Numbered from the stretch's first letter, positions 36,724 through 45,950 are shown. The stretch is 64,000 nucleotides of DNA from JAMXLO01 sp963850535 (GCA_963850535.1 CAWKMC010000018.1:80097-144096), one strand, 5' to 3'. The notes: generated by a model not told the origin, from the letters alone. Made by a program: numbers and translations.

Positions 36724-38154
36724 ATGAACACCGACACGTCAGCGGTGACCGCCTCTGGAGATCTCGCCGCACGAGCCGCGACCGAAGCAGAAGAATTGAC
36801 AGCCCGGCTCGACCGTCTGCCGATGACGCGAAGCATTTGGGTTATGGCGGTGCTGTTGACTTTCGGCGGTCTGTTCGATGGCTACGCCATCGGACTCATC
36901 GGTGCATTGGGACCTGGCTTGATGAAGTCGGGCATCTTCACGGCGACCACTGTTGGCCTGTTCGGCCTCTCCGGCCTGGCGAGTTTCGTCGCCGCATTAT
37001 TCGCCGGGTTGTTCATTGCCTCGCTCTTCGTTTCTTATATTGCAGATCACTTCGGGCGCCGCGCTATCTTCGCCTATTCGCTGCTATGGTTTGGCATCGC
37101 GAACTTCATCATGGGCTTCCAGACCACATCGGATGGTGTGAACTTCTGGCGGTTCATCAGCGCACTCGAAATCGGCCTCGAGCTCGTCACAGTCGATGCC
37201 TATCTGTCTGAACTGGTTCCCAGACGAGTCCGTGGTCAGTCGTTCGCCTTTCTCCAGGCAATGAGCGCAATCGCCTTCCTGATCGCCTACTTCCTTTCCT
37301 GGCAGCTCATCCCCAATGCACCATTTGGCTATGATGGCTGGCGCTGGGTGGCCTGGATCGGCTCGGTCGCCGCGATCGTCATCTGGTGGATCAGGTTGGG
37401 CCTTCCAGAAAGCCCGCGCTGGCTTGCGCAGCAAGGGCGGATCGAAGAGGCCGAGCGGGTAATGGCAAAAATCGAGGCGCGGGCAGAAGCCAAATCAAGG
37501 CGTCCACTGCCTGCTCCGGAACCGCCCCATTATCAGGATCCGCGCAAAGGCAGCATCCTCGAGATCTTCTCTCCCCGCTACCTCAAGCGCACGATCATGC
37601 TGATCCTTTTCAATTTCTTCCAGACCGTGGGCTTTTATGGCTTCGTCGCCTGGACGCCTACCCTGCTGATCGCCAAGGGCATCCGCATTACCGAGAGCCT
37701 TGAATACAGCATGATCATCAATATCGCTGCTGTTGTATCCCCATTCCTGATCATGGGATTTGCTGATCATCTGGAGCGAAAATGGCACGCATGCGCTTCG
37801 TGTCTGGCAATTGCGGTATTCGGCATCTGGTTCGCGAGTGCGACGTCGGCCGGTGCGCTGATTCTGCTGGGCGCATGTCTGGCCATGTCGACGCAGTGGC
37901 TTTCCTACGCGCTGCATAGTTATCAGTCGGAGCTCTACCCAACCCGGATTCGTGCGCGAGGCATCGGGTTCGTGTATTCATGGAGCCGCCTCAGCGGCAT
38001 CCTGACGCCGTTCTTCGTCGCGTTTTTCCTGCGGAGCTTCGGTGCGACCGGCGTGTTCGCCTTCGTCGCCGTGTGCATGGCGATCGTGATTGTCTCGGTG
38101 GCAGCTCTCGGTCCGCGCACGAGGCGCCTGCAGCTGGAGGCAATCGCCCACTGA
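36724..38154 (+). CDS. MFS transporter, sugar-porter/AAHS-like
   Basis: This 476-residue transporter has twelve predicted membrane helices, the MFS motif ADHFGRRAIF after helix 2, and the sugar/metabolite-porter block GLPESPRWLAQQGR in the central cytoplasmic loop, followed by YPTRIRARGIGF after helix 10. It belongs to the branch that moves sugars, aromatic acids or organic acids with H+. The ATG at 36724 has GGAAGGA 10 bases upstream and is preferred over 36682. It is oriented opposite to cobT and lies between the full cobT and a cobT-tail remnant, which suggests horizontal arrival. The substrate is unknown. Confidence 0.88.
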   Translation: MNTDTSAVTASGDLAARAATEAEELTARLDRLPMTRSIWVMAVLLTFGGLFDGYAIGLIGALGPGLMKSGIFTATTVGLFGLSGLASFVAALFAGLFIASLFVSYIADHFGRRAIFAYSLLWFGIANFIMGFQTTSDGVNFWRFISALEIGLELVTVDAYLSELVPRRVRGQSFAFLQAMSAIAFLIAYFLSWQLIPNAPFGYDGWRWVAWIGSVAAIVIWWIRLGLPESPRWLAQQGRIEEAERVMAKIEARAEAKSRRPLPAPEPPHYQDPRKGSILEIFSPRYLKRTIMLILFNFFQTVGFYGFVAWTPTLLIAKGIRITESLEYSMIINIAAVVSPFLIMGFADHLERKWHACASCLAIAVFGIWFASATSAGALILLGACLAMSTQWLSYALHSYQSELYPTRIRARGIGFVYSWSRLSGILTPFFVAFFLRSFGATGVFAFVAVCMAIVIVSVAALGPRTRRLQLEAIAH

Positions 38155-38162
38155 TCTAACTT

Positions 38163-38192
38163 TGGATGAGTGCAGCAAACTGCACTCATCCA
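38163..38192. terminator. Perfect 13-bp hairpin between the MFS gene and cobT
   Basis: TGGATGAGTGCAG (38163-38175) pairs fully with CTGCACTCATCCA (38180-38192) around CAAA. It occupies almost all of the gap between the convergent MFS and cobT genes, three bases after the cobT stop, so it is a probable bidirectional terminator. No T-run follows it. Confidence 0.7.
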
Positions 38193-38195
38193 GCT

Positions 38196-40076
38196 CTACA
38201 CTACCAGCGCCGCGCGTTCGCCGGCTGCCCGCGCCCAGGCTGCATCCATGTCCTCGTCGAACAGCTCGGTGAGCTTCTTCATCATCGTGCCGCCGAGTTC
38301 TTCGGCATCGACGATGGTCACCGCACGACGATAATAGCGCGTCACGTCGTGACCGATGCCGATGGCGATCAGCTCCACCTGCTCGCGGTTCTCGATGTCG
38401 CGGATCACTTCCCGAAGATGCTTTTCCAGATAGTTGCCCGGGTTCACCGACAGTGTTGAATCATCCACCGGCGCGCCGTCGCTGATCACCATCAGGATGC
38501 GGCGATGCTCGGGCCGGATCAGCAGGCGACGATACGCCCATAGCAGCGCTTCGCCGTCGATGTTCTCCTTCAGCAGCCCCTCGCGCAGCATCAGGCCGAG
38601 ATTCTTTCGCGCACGACGCCAAGGCGAATCCGCCGCCTTATAGACGATGTGGCGCAGGTCGTTCAGCCGCCCCGGATTGCGCGGCTTGCCCTCCTGCACC
38701 CATCTTCTCGCGACTTTGTCCGCCCTTCCACGCGCGCGTCGTGAAGCCGAGCACTTCCACCTTCACCGCGCAGCGTTCCAAGCGTGCGTGCCAGGATGTC
38801 GCCGCACATCGCCGCGACGGTGATCGGCCGGCCGCGCATCGATCCGGAATTGTCGATCAGCAGCGTCACCACCGTGTCGCGGAACTCCATGTCGAGCTCG
38901 CGCTTGTAGGACAGTGCCTGCAGCGGGTTGACGACCACGCGCGACAGGCGCCCTGCATCCAGCAGGCCCTCGTCCAGATCGAATTCCCAGGCGCGCGTCT
39001 GCTGCGCCAGCAGCCGGCGCTGCAAGCGGTTCGCCAGTTTCGAGATCACGCCTTGCAGATGCTGCAACTGCTGATCCAGCTGCTGACGCAAGCCGCGTCA
39101 GCTCATCGGGATCGCACAGCTCTTCTGCGTCGGTCTCTTCGTCGTGCAGGCGCGTATAGGCACGATAGACCGCTTCGTGGTCGGGGTTCGGCCGTTCGCG
39201 CCGCGGCTGCGGACCGCCAGGCCGGTCGTCGCCTTCTGCCACAGCGGCCTCTTCGTCCGACTCAGTGCCTTCGTCGTCCGCAGCGTCGCCTTCCATTTCC
39301 TCCGGGTTGGCGCCCAGCATGCTGTCCTGTTCGGACTCGCTCTGCCCAGACCCATCCTGCTGCTCATCCTGCTCGCCGGACTGTTCGCCGCCTTCCTCGC
39401 CTTCCTCGGTCTGGTCCTCGGGGTCGGCGTCGGCCTCCGCCTCGGCGAGATCGAGCGCTGCCAGCAGCTTGCGCGCGGCGCGCGCGTACGCTGTCTGGTC
39501 GTCCTGTGCGCGGTTCATCTCGGCAAGCGCGGCGTCTGCCGTGTCGCCCAACGTGTCGCGCCACATATCGAGAATTCGGCGCGCCGCATCCGGTGGCTGC
39601 TGACCCGACATCTGTTCGCGCGCGAGCAAGGTCAGCGCCGCCTGCACCGGCAACTGATCCTTGCGGGTCATGCGGTCGTAGCCTTCGGCCTCGCACTCCT
39701 CCGCGAGCTTCGATTGCAGGTTTGCCGCCACACCGGCCATGTGGCGCGAACCCACGACCTCTACACGCACCTGTTCGAGCGCGTCGTATACGTCCTTCGC
39801 ATCGCGCTGTGCGGGCATCCGTGTCGCGTGAACAGCGTCGTCATGATGGCGCAGGCGCAGCGCGATGGCATCCGATTGCCCGCGCAGCCTGGCCATCTCC
39901 TGCTGGGGCAACGCGCGTGTTGGCAGCGGCAGGCGCGCACGCTTGCCGGACACGCCGGAGGGCCCCGGCTGAAACGCCACCTGCACATCCGGCACTTCGG
40001 CAATTGCGCGAAGCACGCCGGCCGTTGCGCGCTTGAATTCTTCTGTTCGGGTGTTGTCTTTGTTCGTGCCGCTCAT
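38196..40076 (-). CDS. cobT: Cobaltochelatase subunit CobT, frameshifted
   Basis: CobT, with CobS and CobN, inserts cobalt into hydrogenobyrinic acid a,c-diamide in aerobic B12 synthesis; CobS-CobT form the AAA+ chaperone part. It has an N-terminal helical domain, a long acidic Glu/Asp/Gln-rich linker (residues about 205-300), then a C-terminal von Willebrand A domain with the MIDAS motif LIDNSGSMRGRP. The corrected length is about 626 residues, normal for the family. There are three one-base insertions: CAAG at 39089-39092, CAAG at 38779-38782, and an extra base near 38703. Each correction restores conserved CobT sequence (ELTRLRQQLDQQL; ARTLERCAVKVEVLGF; SREKWVQEGKPRNPG). Start ATG 40076, 12 bp after cobS. 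Confidence 0.9.
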
Positions 40077-40088
40077 GTCAGACGATGG

Positions 40089-41102
40089 TCAGTTGAATTT
40101 CCGGGTGGTGAACCCGCCGGTCGGGATCTCCTCGTTGAAGCAGCGCTGGTAGTATTCGCCCACCGTCGCCCTCTCGGCCTCGTCGCACTTGTTCAGGAAC
40201 GTGACTCGGAAGGCGAACCCGACCTCGCCGAAAATGCGCGCATTCTCCGCCCAGGTGATGACGGTGCGCGGCGACATCACGGTGGAAATATCGCCATTGA
40301 TGAAGCCGGCGCGGGTCAGGTCGGCGAGCGCGACCATGCCTCGACGCGCTTCTTGATCGCCGCGTCCTTCGCATCGGCACCCATCTTCGCGATCACGATC
40401 GCGGTTTCCATCGCGTGCGGCAGGTAGTTCAGCGTGGCGACGATGTTCCAGCGGTCCATCTGGCCCTGATTGATCTGCTGCGTGCCGTGATAGAGGCCGG
40501 TGGTATCGCCGAGCCCCACGGTGTTGGCGGTGGAGAACAGCCGGAAGGACGGATGCGGCCGGATCACCCGGTTCTGGTCGAGCAGCGTCAGCTTGCCCTC
40601 AACCTCCAGCACGCGCTGGATCACGAACATCACGTCGGGCCGGCCGGCGTCGTATTCGTCGAACACCAGGGCGCAGGCGTGCTGCAGACACCAGGGCAGG
40701 ATGCCCTCGCGGAACTCGGTGACCTGCTTGCCGTCCTTCAGCACGATCGCGTCCTTGCCGATCAGGTCGATGCGGCTGATATGGCTGTCCAGGTTGACGC
40801 GGATGCAGGGCCAGTTCAGCCGCGCCGCAACCTGCTCGATATGCGTGGACTTGCCGGTGCCGTGGTAGCCCTGGATCATGGTGCGGCGGTTGAACGAAAA
40901 TCCGGCAAGGATCGCTAACGTGGTCTCGCGATCGAATTTGTAGGCCGTGTCGATATCCGGCACGTGCTCGGTGCGCACCGAGAACGACGGCACAATCCAT
41001 GTCGGTATCGATATCGAATGCCTCGCGCGCCGAAACCTTGCTGTCGGGTTGGTCTATCGCAGAGGTCGGGCGAATTTCGGCCAGAGTGGCAACCTTGTTC
41101 AT
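40089..41102 (-). CDS. cobS: Cobaltochelatase AAA+ subunit CobS, frameshifted
   Basis: CobS is the ATPase of the aerobic cobaltochelatase. It shows Walker A GYHGTGKSTHIEQVA, Walker B ALVFDEYDAGRPDVMFV and sensor-1 FRLFSTANTVGLGDTTGLYH, in a corrected length of about 337 residues. Two frame breaks are present: an extra A in CAAT at 40993-40996 (joining FDIDTDMD to VPSFSVRTEHVPD) and a missing base near 40337 (joining KKRVEA to MVALADLTRAGFINGD). The protein is otherwise fully conserved, so sequence error is more likely than decay. It precedes cobT and follows the J-domain gene on the same strand. Confidence 0.9.
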
Positions 41103-41170
41103 CGGCTGGTCGGTTCCTGTTGGATCGTTGAAAAGTCTAACTTCGGCTCACGCTGGCGCAAGAGCGCCGG

Positions 41171-41766
41171 CTAGCCGGCCGCCGCCACGCTGGGCGCCGG
41201 CATCAGGCGCGATCGAAGTGCGGCGTAGGCCAGGTTAATGGTCTTAAGTCGTTCTTCAGCGTCGCGGTCGCCACCATTGGCGTCAGGGTGATGTCGCTTC
41301 GCCAGTTCCTTGTAGCGGGTCTTCACCGCCTCCAATGTTGTCGGCCAGCTGAGCCCCAAAGTGGCAAGTGGCTCCCGCAGTTCAGGCGGCGTCTGCTGTG
41401 ACGGCTGCGCTGATCCGCGCTTCACGCGGCCGGCGGCGAGAAGATGCAGCGGATCGCGCAACAACTCCTCATCCCAGGCGCTGCGTGGCCAAGCCGGCCA
41501 AGCGGCCAGGACGGACGCTGCCAAGCTGTATCGGCACGCAGCTGCGCCTCGATCTCGCCCGGCGACATACCTTTGTAGTAGTCCCAGGTCGAGTTGTACG
41601 CGCGGACGTGCTCGAGGCAGAACCACCAATAATCCTTTAGGTTCCGACGCGACTTTGGCGCGCGGTATTCGCCGAACGCCTCGCAGCCAGGCATATCGCA
41701 CGGCCGGCCCGGCGGTGCGGCCGGGTCGGGAGCGAATGCCCTGGTCCTGGGGACACGTCGGCTCAT
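41171..41766 (-). CDS. J-domain (DnaJ-like) protein, frameshifted
   Basis: This protein of about 197 residues has a C-terminal J domain with the HPD motif (YKELAKRHHPDANGGD), which stimulates DnaK-type chaperones. The N-terminal part has a conserved block (CDMPGCEAFGEYRAPKS and NLKDYWWFCLEHVRAYN) typical of the alphaproteobacterial gene located next to bolA and cobS. Two CAAG sites (41490-41493 and 41499-41502) each seem to carry an extra A; removing both restores PSWPLAGWPRSAWDEELL and keeps the frame to the J domain. The ATG at 41766 follows the divergent bolA gene by 68 bp. Confidence 0.85.
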
Positions 41767-41834
41767 GGTGCCCTTATGGGCAGCTTACTGGGCGCTGGCA
41801 ACTGGGTCTTGGCGCTGTTGGGAGAACGTCCGAT

Positions 41835-42149
41835 ATGTCGGAAATGCAATCCCGCGCCGCAAGGCTTGAGGCCGTACTTGGCAAGGCTTTTTCTCCAACG
41901 CTGTTGCGCATCGAGGACGAGAGTGCGCGGCACGCTGGCCATGCAGGTGCGCAGCCGGGTGGCGAGACGCACTACAATGTGCTGCTGGTCTCCGAGACTT
42001 TCCGCGGCATGGGTCGCGTGGCGCGGTCACGCGCAGTGCATGCCGTGCTCGAGGCCGAGTTCGCTGCCGGCCTGCATGCACTATCGCTGACGCTGCGGAC
42101 GCCAGATGAGGCGGCAGCCTTCATCGGGCGAGAAAATCCTTCCGTATAG
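41835..42149 (+). CDS. bolA: BolA family protein
   Basis: This 104-residue BolA-like protein has a class II KH-like fold and partners monothiol glutaredoxin in Fe-S cluster handling. Features are the N-terminal helix LEAVLGKAF, the loop and strand HYNVLLVSETFRGMGRVARSRAVHAVL, with the conserved His in RAVHAVL, and the closing strand ALSLTLRTPDEA. GGAGA is placed before the ATG at 41835. It is divergent from the J-domain gene, an order conserved in many Alphaproteobacteria. Confidence 0.92.
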   Translation: MSEMQSRAARLEAVLGKAFSPTLLRIEDESARHAGHAGAQPGGETHYNVLLVSETFRGMGRVARSRAVHAVLEAEFAAGLHALSLTLRTPDEAAAFIGRENPSV

Positions 42150-42217
42150 GTGCGGCCATCGGTCGCAGTCTTGCAAGAATTTGCTAAGGCTGAGCCGGGT
42201 GGCGAGAGGACCAAGCC

Positions 42218-42682
42218 ATGACTGCCGCCAAGGAAATGGATCGGGTGGATCGCGAGATCCTGCGCCTGCTCTCAACGGACGCCTCGCTCTCGCTTGCCGA
42301 AATCGCCGACCGCGTCGGGCTGACGTCCACCCCTTGCTGGAAGCGCATCCGCCGTCTGGAGCAGGAAGGCGTCATTCGCGGCCGGGTGGCCACCATCGAT
42401 CCGGTCAAGGTAGGCCTTCCGGTATCCGTGTTCGTCGCGGTAGAGACGGCGGACCATTCCAGTGAGTGGTTGCAGCGCTTTGCCGAGGTGGTGCGATCGA
42501 TGCCGGAGATCGTCGATGCATGGCGCATGAGCGGTGATGTGGATTACCTGATGCATGTCGTGGTGGCGGATATCGCGGCATATGACGAGTTTTACCGCCG
42601 GCTGATCGCGGCGTTACCGCTGCGCAACGTCACCAGCCGGTTTTCCATGGAGCGGCTTAAGGCGGCGCCATTGCCTATCTGA
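42218..42682 (+). CDS. Lrp/AsnC family transcriptional regulator
   Basis: This 154-residue regulator has an N-terminal winged helix-turn-helix (MDRVDREILRLLSTDASLSL ... TSTPCWKRIRRLEQEGVI) and a C-terminal RAM ligand-binding domain (VVRSMPEIVDAWRMSGDVDY in part: EIVDAWRMSGDVDYLMHV). It is of the single-target type, 154 residues, resembling regulators of amino acid catabolism. GAGAGG precedes the ATG. Its target is not evident; it stands between bolA and an RHH gene on the plus strand. Confidence 0.92.
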   Translation: MTAAKEMDRVDREILRLLSTDASLSLAEIADRVGLTSTPCWKRIRRLEQEGVIRGRVATIDPVKVGLPVSVFVAVETADHSSEWLQRFAEVVRSMPEIVDAWRMSGDVDYLMHVVVADIAAYDEFYRRLIAALPLRNVTSRFSMERLKAAPLPI

Positions 42683-42743
42683 TCGACAACCATTTCTTAG
42701 TCTGCGCGTGGTTTTCTGTCGGGCGGTTACACAGGGGGCAGCC

Positions 42744-43043
42744 GTGCCGGGCAGTCGATTGATCAACCGGAATGTAGTCGCGGGCAGTGGGCGCACCAGC
42801 ATGCGCCTGGAGCCGGAGCTTTGGGAGGCGCTGGCCGAAATCTGTGCACGCGAACGGCAGGACATCAACCACCTGGTCCGCCAGATCGAAGGGGTTGGGC
42901 ATGATGGTGGGCGAACCAGCGCGGTCCGCGTGTTCGTGCTGCAATATTTCCGCGCTGCCGCCTGCGAGTCAGGACACCAGGCCACGGGTCACGGGCAGTT
43001 GGAGCAGAGGCCGCACACCAGCTTCGCGCGGCAGGCCGCTTAG
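42744..43043 (+). CDS. Ribbon-helix-helix domain protein
   Basis: This 99-residue protein has an N-terminal ribbon-helix-helix DNA-binding domain of the RHH_4 type: strand RNVVAGSGRTSMRLEPELW followed by helices LAEICARERQDINHLVRQIE and TSAVRVFVLQYFRAAA. The C-terminal 25 residues are low complexity. The start is taken as GTG at 42744, with GGGGG upstream. Members of this family are common in Rhodospirillales; their targets are mostly unknown and no toxin partner lies beside it. Confidence 0.82.
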   Translation: MPGSRLINRNVVAGSGRTSMRLEPELWEALAEICARERQDINHLVRQIEGVGHDGGRTSAVRVFVLQYFRAAACESGHQATGHGQLEQRPHTSFARQAA

Positions 43044-43068
43044 TCGAGCTCGGGGGCTCTGATACCGC

Positions 43069-43359
43069 CTATCTGGTGCGGTTATACTGATAGTCCTCGC
43101 GCTCGCCGGTCCCGGCGCGCAAGCCGGGCGGCATCGGTGCCCGCGTTTCGTTGACCTTGGCGTGCACATCGAGCGCCGCCTGGTCCTGCCACAGCTCCAG
43201 CAGTGCAAGCTTGTCGGGATTCAGCACGCTCTGGAACACCTCGAATTGCTGGCAGCCCGGCTCCTGGGCGACCTCGGCACACCGGGACCGGAACGCCTGA
43301 GCAAGCTCCGCGCCTTTGCCGGGTGCGGCGTTGATCGTGACGACGAGCCTGACCGGCAT
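43069..43359 (-). CDS. Antibiotic biosynthesis monooxygenase (ABM) domain protein
   Basis: This 96-residue dimeric ferredoxin-like fold protein of the YgiN/ABM family has RLVVTINAAPGKGAELAQAF, the central EPGCQQFEVFQS and LLELWQDQAALDVHAK. Family members oxidise quinols or reactive anthrones without cofactor, or bind heme. AGGAGGA precedes the ATG at 43359. It is the only minus-strand gene between the RHH gene and the cysteine peptidase gene. Confidence 0.88.
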   Translation of the reverse strand: MPVRLVVTINAAPGKGAELAQAFRSRCAEVAQEPGCQQFEVFQSVLNPDKLALLELWQDQAALDVHAKVNETRAPMPPGLRAGTGEREDYQYNRTR

Positions 43360-43520
43360 GGCGCTTCCTCCTGAGGGTGATCGCATTTCCAGACGATGAT
43401 GGCGGCGTTGCCCAGCGCGTCAAGCTGCAGGCGCAACGTCTGACCCTGTGAACTGTCTCACTGCCAAAAGGTGCGACCGGAGTCAGCATCGCCGCAAGCG
43501 TCGGAGCGGGAGGAAATAGG

Positions 43521-44007
43521 ATGCAATATGAGGTCTCGGGAATGACTCTCATTCCCCAACAATTGGACTGGTCTTGCTGGTACGCCAGCGCGCAAATGTT
43601 GATCCAGTGGAAACAGGACAGTTTGCAACAATCCCTTGCCGATTTGGTACCCCCCGATCTCGATGCCATGTGCCGTAAAATCAGGGACGACAACCAGGGG
43701 ATCACGAACCCTCAGATCATGGACATGGCGCAGCGGCTCGGCCTCGCGACAGTACCGCCGGTGTGCCCGACCCCCTCGACCATTTCTGGCTGGTTGCAGG
43801 ATTATGGTCCTCTTTGGGTCAACGGAAAGACCCATATTGTGGTCATCGCTGGGATCAATGGTCTGAACGTCAAGGTTTATGACCCTTCGCCCAAGAATGC
43901 CGGCAACATTGACTGGCGCTCTCTACAAACGTGGTACAAAGGGTCGGACGTAGAACTCACGCGACATAAGCGACGGTGTCCAGGCGGTCTTCCTGTATTG
44001 TCCGTAG
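43521..44007 (+). CDS. Papain-like cysteine peptidase (C39/C70-like), frameshifted near 3' end
   Basis: This small protein of about 161 residues has the papain-type layout: oxyanion Gln and nucleophile Cys in PQQLDWSCWYASAQMLI (residues 12-28), the His in KTHIVVIAGINGL and a following VYDPSP acid/amide. No signal peptide is visible. The frame as written runs into the nadC gene by over 130 bp, but removing one A from TAAG at 43967-43970 gives TRHSDGVQAVFLYCP and a stop at 44005-44007, clearing nadC. This corrected end is preferred. Similar domains occur in bacterial effectors such as AvrRpt2 and in peptide-processing enzymes; the role here is unknown. Confidence 0.7.
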
Positions 44008-44052
44008 TCTCCCGCGATAGCGATGAAGTCCGATCCGGCGTGCTCGTCGAAA

Positions 44053-44901
44053 TCAGCCGCGATGATCGAGCCCGATGTCCAGCACCGTCACGCTGTGAGT
44101 CAACCAGCCGGCCGATAGCAGGTCCACGCCGGCGGCAGCGATCGCCGGGGCTGTGTCCGGGCGGATCCGTCCCGATGCCTCAGTGATCGCGCGCCCACCG
44201 ACGATCTCTACCGCCTGGCGCAGCGTGTCAGGCCCCATGTTGTCGAGCAGCACGGCATCCACATTCAGCGCCATCGCCTCCTGCAGTTGCGCCAGCGTGT
44301 CCACTTCCAATTCGATCTTCACCAGATGACCGACACCGGCTCGCGCGCGTTCCACCGCGGTACGCACACCACCGGCAATTGCCACGTGGTTGTCCTTGAT
44401 CAGCACCGCGTCATCCAGGCCAAACCGGTGGTTCGACCCGCCGCCCACGCGAACCGCATACTTCTGTGCTGCACGCAGGCCTGGCATCGTCTTGCGGGTG
44501 CACACCACCTGCGCCTTGGTGCCGGCAATCGCATCGACAATGCCACGGGTAGCTGAGGCGACGCCGGACAGATGGCACAGAAAGTTCAGCGCGGTTCGTT
44601 CGGCAGTCAGGACACCGCGCGCCGGCCCGCGTATCGCCGCGATCAGATCGCCGGGAGCCAGCCGGCTGCCGTCGGACCGTTCCACCGAGATCTCAATCGC
44701 CGGATCGATTAGGCGGAATGCGGTAATGGCGAAGTCCAGCCCCGCGACGACGCCGGCCTGTCGCGCCACCAGCACGCACTCGGTTCGCGCGCTCGCCGGC
44801 ACGATGGCATCGGTCGTCAGATCGCCGGCGCGACCGAGGTCCTCCAACAGCGCCGCGCGCACCGCCGGTTCGACCATGATTGCAGGAAGGGCCGGGATCA
44901 T
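44053..44901 (-). CDS. nadC: Nicotinate-nucleotide pyrophosphorylase (carboxylating)
   Basis: NadC converts quinolinate and PRPP to nicotinate mononucleotide with loss of CO2, the step after NadA in de novo NAD synthesis. Motifs: EDLGRAGDLTTDAI at the N-terminus, LNFLCHLSGVAS, CTRKTMPGLRAAQKYAV, GGGSNHRFGLDDAVLIKDNH and the C-terminal EASGRI. Length 282 is typical. The ATG at 44901 overlaps the nadA stop (TGATG). No nadB lies in this window; many Alphaproteobacteria have nadB next to these genes or use an aspartate dehydrogenase. Confidence 0.94.
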   Translation of the reverse strand: MIPALPAIMVEPAVRAALLEDLGRAGDLTTDAIVPASARTECVLVARQAGVVAGLDFAITAFRLIDPAIEISVERSDGSRLAPGDLIAAIRGPARGVLTAERTALNFLCHLSGVASATRGIVDAIAGTKAQVVCTRKTMPGLRAAQKYAVRVGGGSNHRFGLDDAVLIKDNHVAIAGGVRTAVERARAGVGHLVKIELEVDTLAQLQEAMALNVDAVLLDNMGPDTLRQAVEIVGGRAITEASGRIRPDTAPAIAAAGVDLLSAGWLTHSVTVLDIGLDHRG

Positions 44902-45881
44902 CACACCGCCAGCATGCGCTCGACGGCCTGACGGGCGCGCACCGCCACGGCTGGATCGATGGTGACCGCGTGGCGCATCTCTTCCAGTGCTGAGCGGATA
45001 TTGGCGAGCGTAATACGCTTCATGTGCGGGCACAGATTGCACGGCCGGACGAACTCGACGTCCGGGTGGTGCACCGAGACGTTGTCGGCCATCGAGCATT
45101 CGGTGATGAGCACAACCTTTGCAGGCTTCTGCTTTCCCACATAGCCGGACATGTCGGCGGTCGAGCCGGTGAAGTCGGCTTCAGCCACCACCTCTGGCGG
45201 GCATTCGGGATGCGCCAGAACCACAACGCCGGGGTTTTCTTCCCGCAACTCGCGGATCTGCGCCGCGGTGAAGCGCTCATGCACCTCGCAATGGCCCGCC
45301 CAGGTAATGATCTTCACCCCGGTCTGCGCCGCGATGTTCTGCGCCAGATATTCGTCCGGCAGCATGATCACCCGATCGGACCCCAGGGATTCGATCACTT
45401 TCCTTGCATTGCCGGAGGTGCAGCAGATGTCGGACTCCGCCTTCACCGCGGCCGAGGTGTTCACGTAGGTCACCACCGGCACTCCCGGATAGCGTTCGCG
45501 CAGCAGTCGGACGTCGGCCGCAGTGATGGATTCCGCCAAGGAACAGCCGGCGCGCAGATCCGGGATGAGCACGGTCTTGGCCGGATTAAGTAGCTTGGCC
45601 GTCTCGGCCATGAAGTGGACGCCGGCCAGCACGATCACATCGGCATCGACCTTCATCGCCTCGCGTGCCAGCGCCAGGCTGTCGCCGACAATGTCGGAGA
45701 CGCAGTGGAAGATCTCGGGGGTCATGTAGTTGTGTCCGAGGATCACCGCGTTCCGCCGGCGCTTCAGCGCCAGGATGGCGTCGACGTCGTCGGCGAACAC
45801 CGGCCACTCCATCGGAGGGATGACGGTCTTGACCCGGTCATACAGCGGCGCGGTTCGGGCGATTGTGTCTGCGTAAGACAT
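44901..45881 (-). CDS. nadA: Quinolinate synthase NadA
   Basis: NadA is a [4Fe-4S] enzyme that condenses iminoaspartate with dihydroxyacetone phosphate to quinolinate. It is 326 residues long with the three cluster cysteines visible in DLRAGCSLAESI, ESDICCTSGNA and RPCNLCPHMKRI, plus the substrate motif AVILGHNYMTPEI. The ATG at 45881 directly precedes the conserved N-terminus (MSYADTIA). It is co-transcribed and translationally coupled with nadC. The upstream region has a sigma-70-type promoter overlapped by GAGCAT palindromes (45892-45950). Confidence 0.94.
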   Translation of the reverse strand: MSYADTIARTAPLYDRVKTVIPPMEWPVFADDVDAILALKRRRNAVILGHNYMTPEIFHCVSDIVGDSLALAREAMKVDADVIVLAGVHFMAETAKLLNPAKTVLIPDLRAGCSLAESITAADVRLLRERYPGVPVVTYVNTSAAVKAESDICCTSGNARKVIESLGSDRVIMLPDEYLAQNIAAQTGVKIITWAGHCEVHERFTAAQIRELREENPGVVVLAHPECPPEVVAEADFTGSTADMSGYVGKQKPAKVVLITECSMADNVSVHHPDVEFVRPCNLCPHMKRITLANIRSALEEMRHAVTIDPAVAVRARQAVERMLAV

Positions 45882-45891
45882 CCTGGACCCC

Positions 45892-45950
45892 CTTATGCTC
45901 GATATGAGCATTTCTCATGCTTATACTAGTGGTGAGCATAAGGGTGTCAA
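45892..45950 (-). promoter_or_regulatory. nadA promoter with overlapping ATGCTC/GAGCAT operators
   Basis: On the minus strand, upstream of nadA, TTGACA (45945-45950) forms a -35 box. The -10 candidates TAGTAT (45923-45928, 16-base spacer) and GTATAA (45921-45926, 18-base spacer) follow. The same region holds the inverted repeat ATGCTC-N5-GAGCAT (45895-45911) and a further GAGCATAAG (45934-45942) that mirrors CTTATGCTC (45892-45900). One operator half lies within the promoter spacer and the palindrome lies just downstream, an arrangement typical of repression. A NAD-responsive repressor such as NadQ or NrtR is the likely binder, by context only. Confidence 0.6.

Noticed and set aside
38741..40427. 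Long plus-strand open frames opposite cobT and cobS
   Set aside because: They are antisense shadows caused by GC-rich codon bias; the minus strand encodes clear CobT and CobS motifs, and the plus-strand products are Arg/Pro rich without family features.
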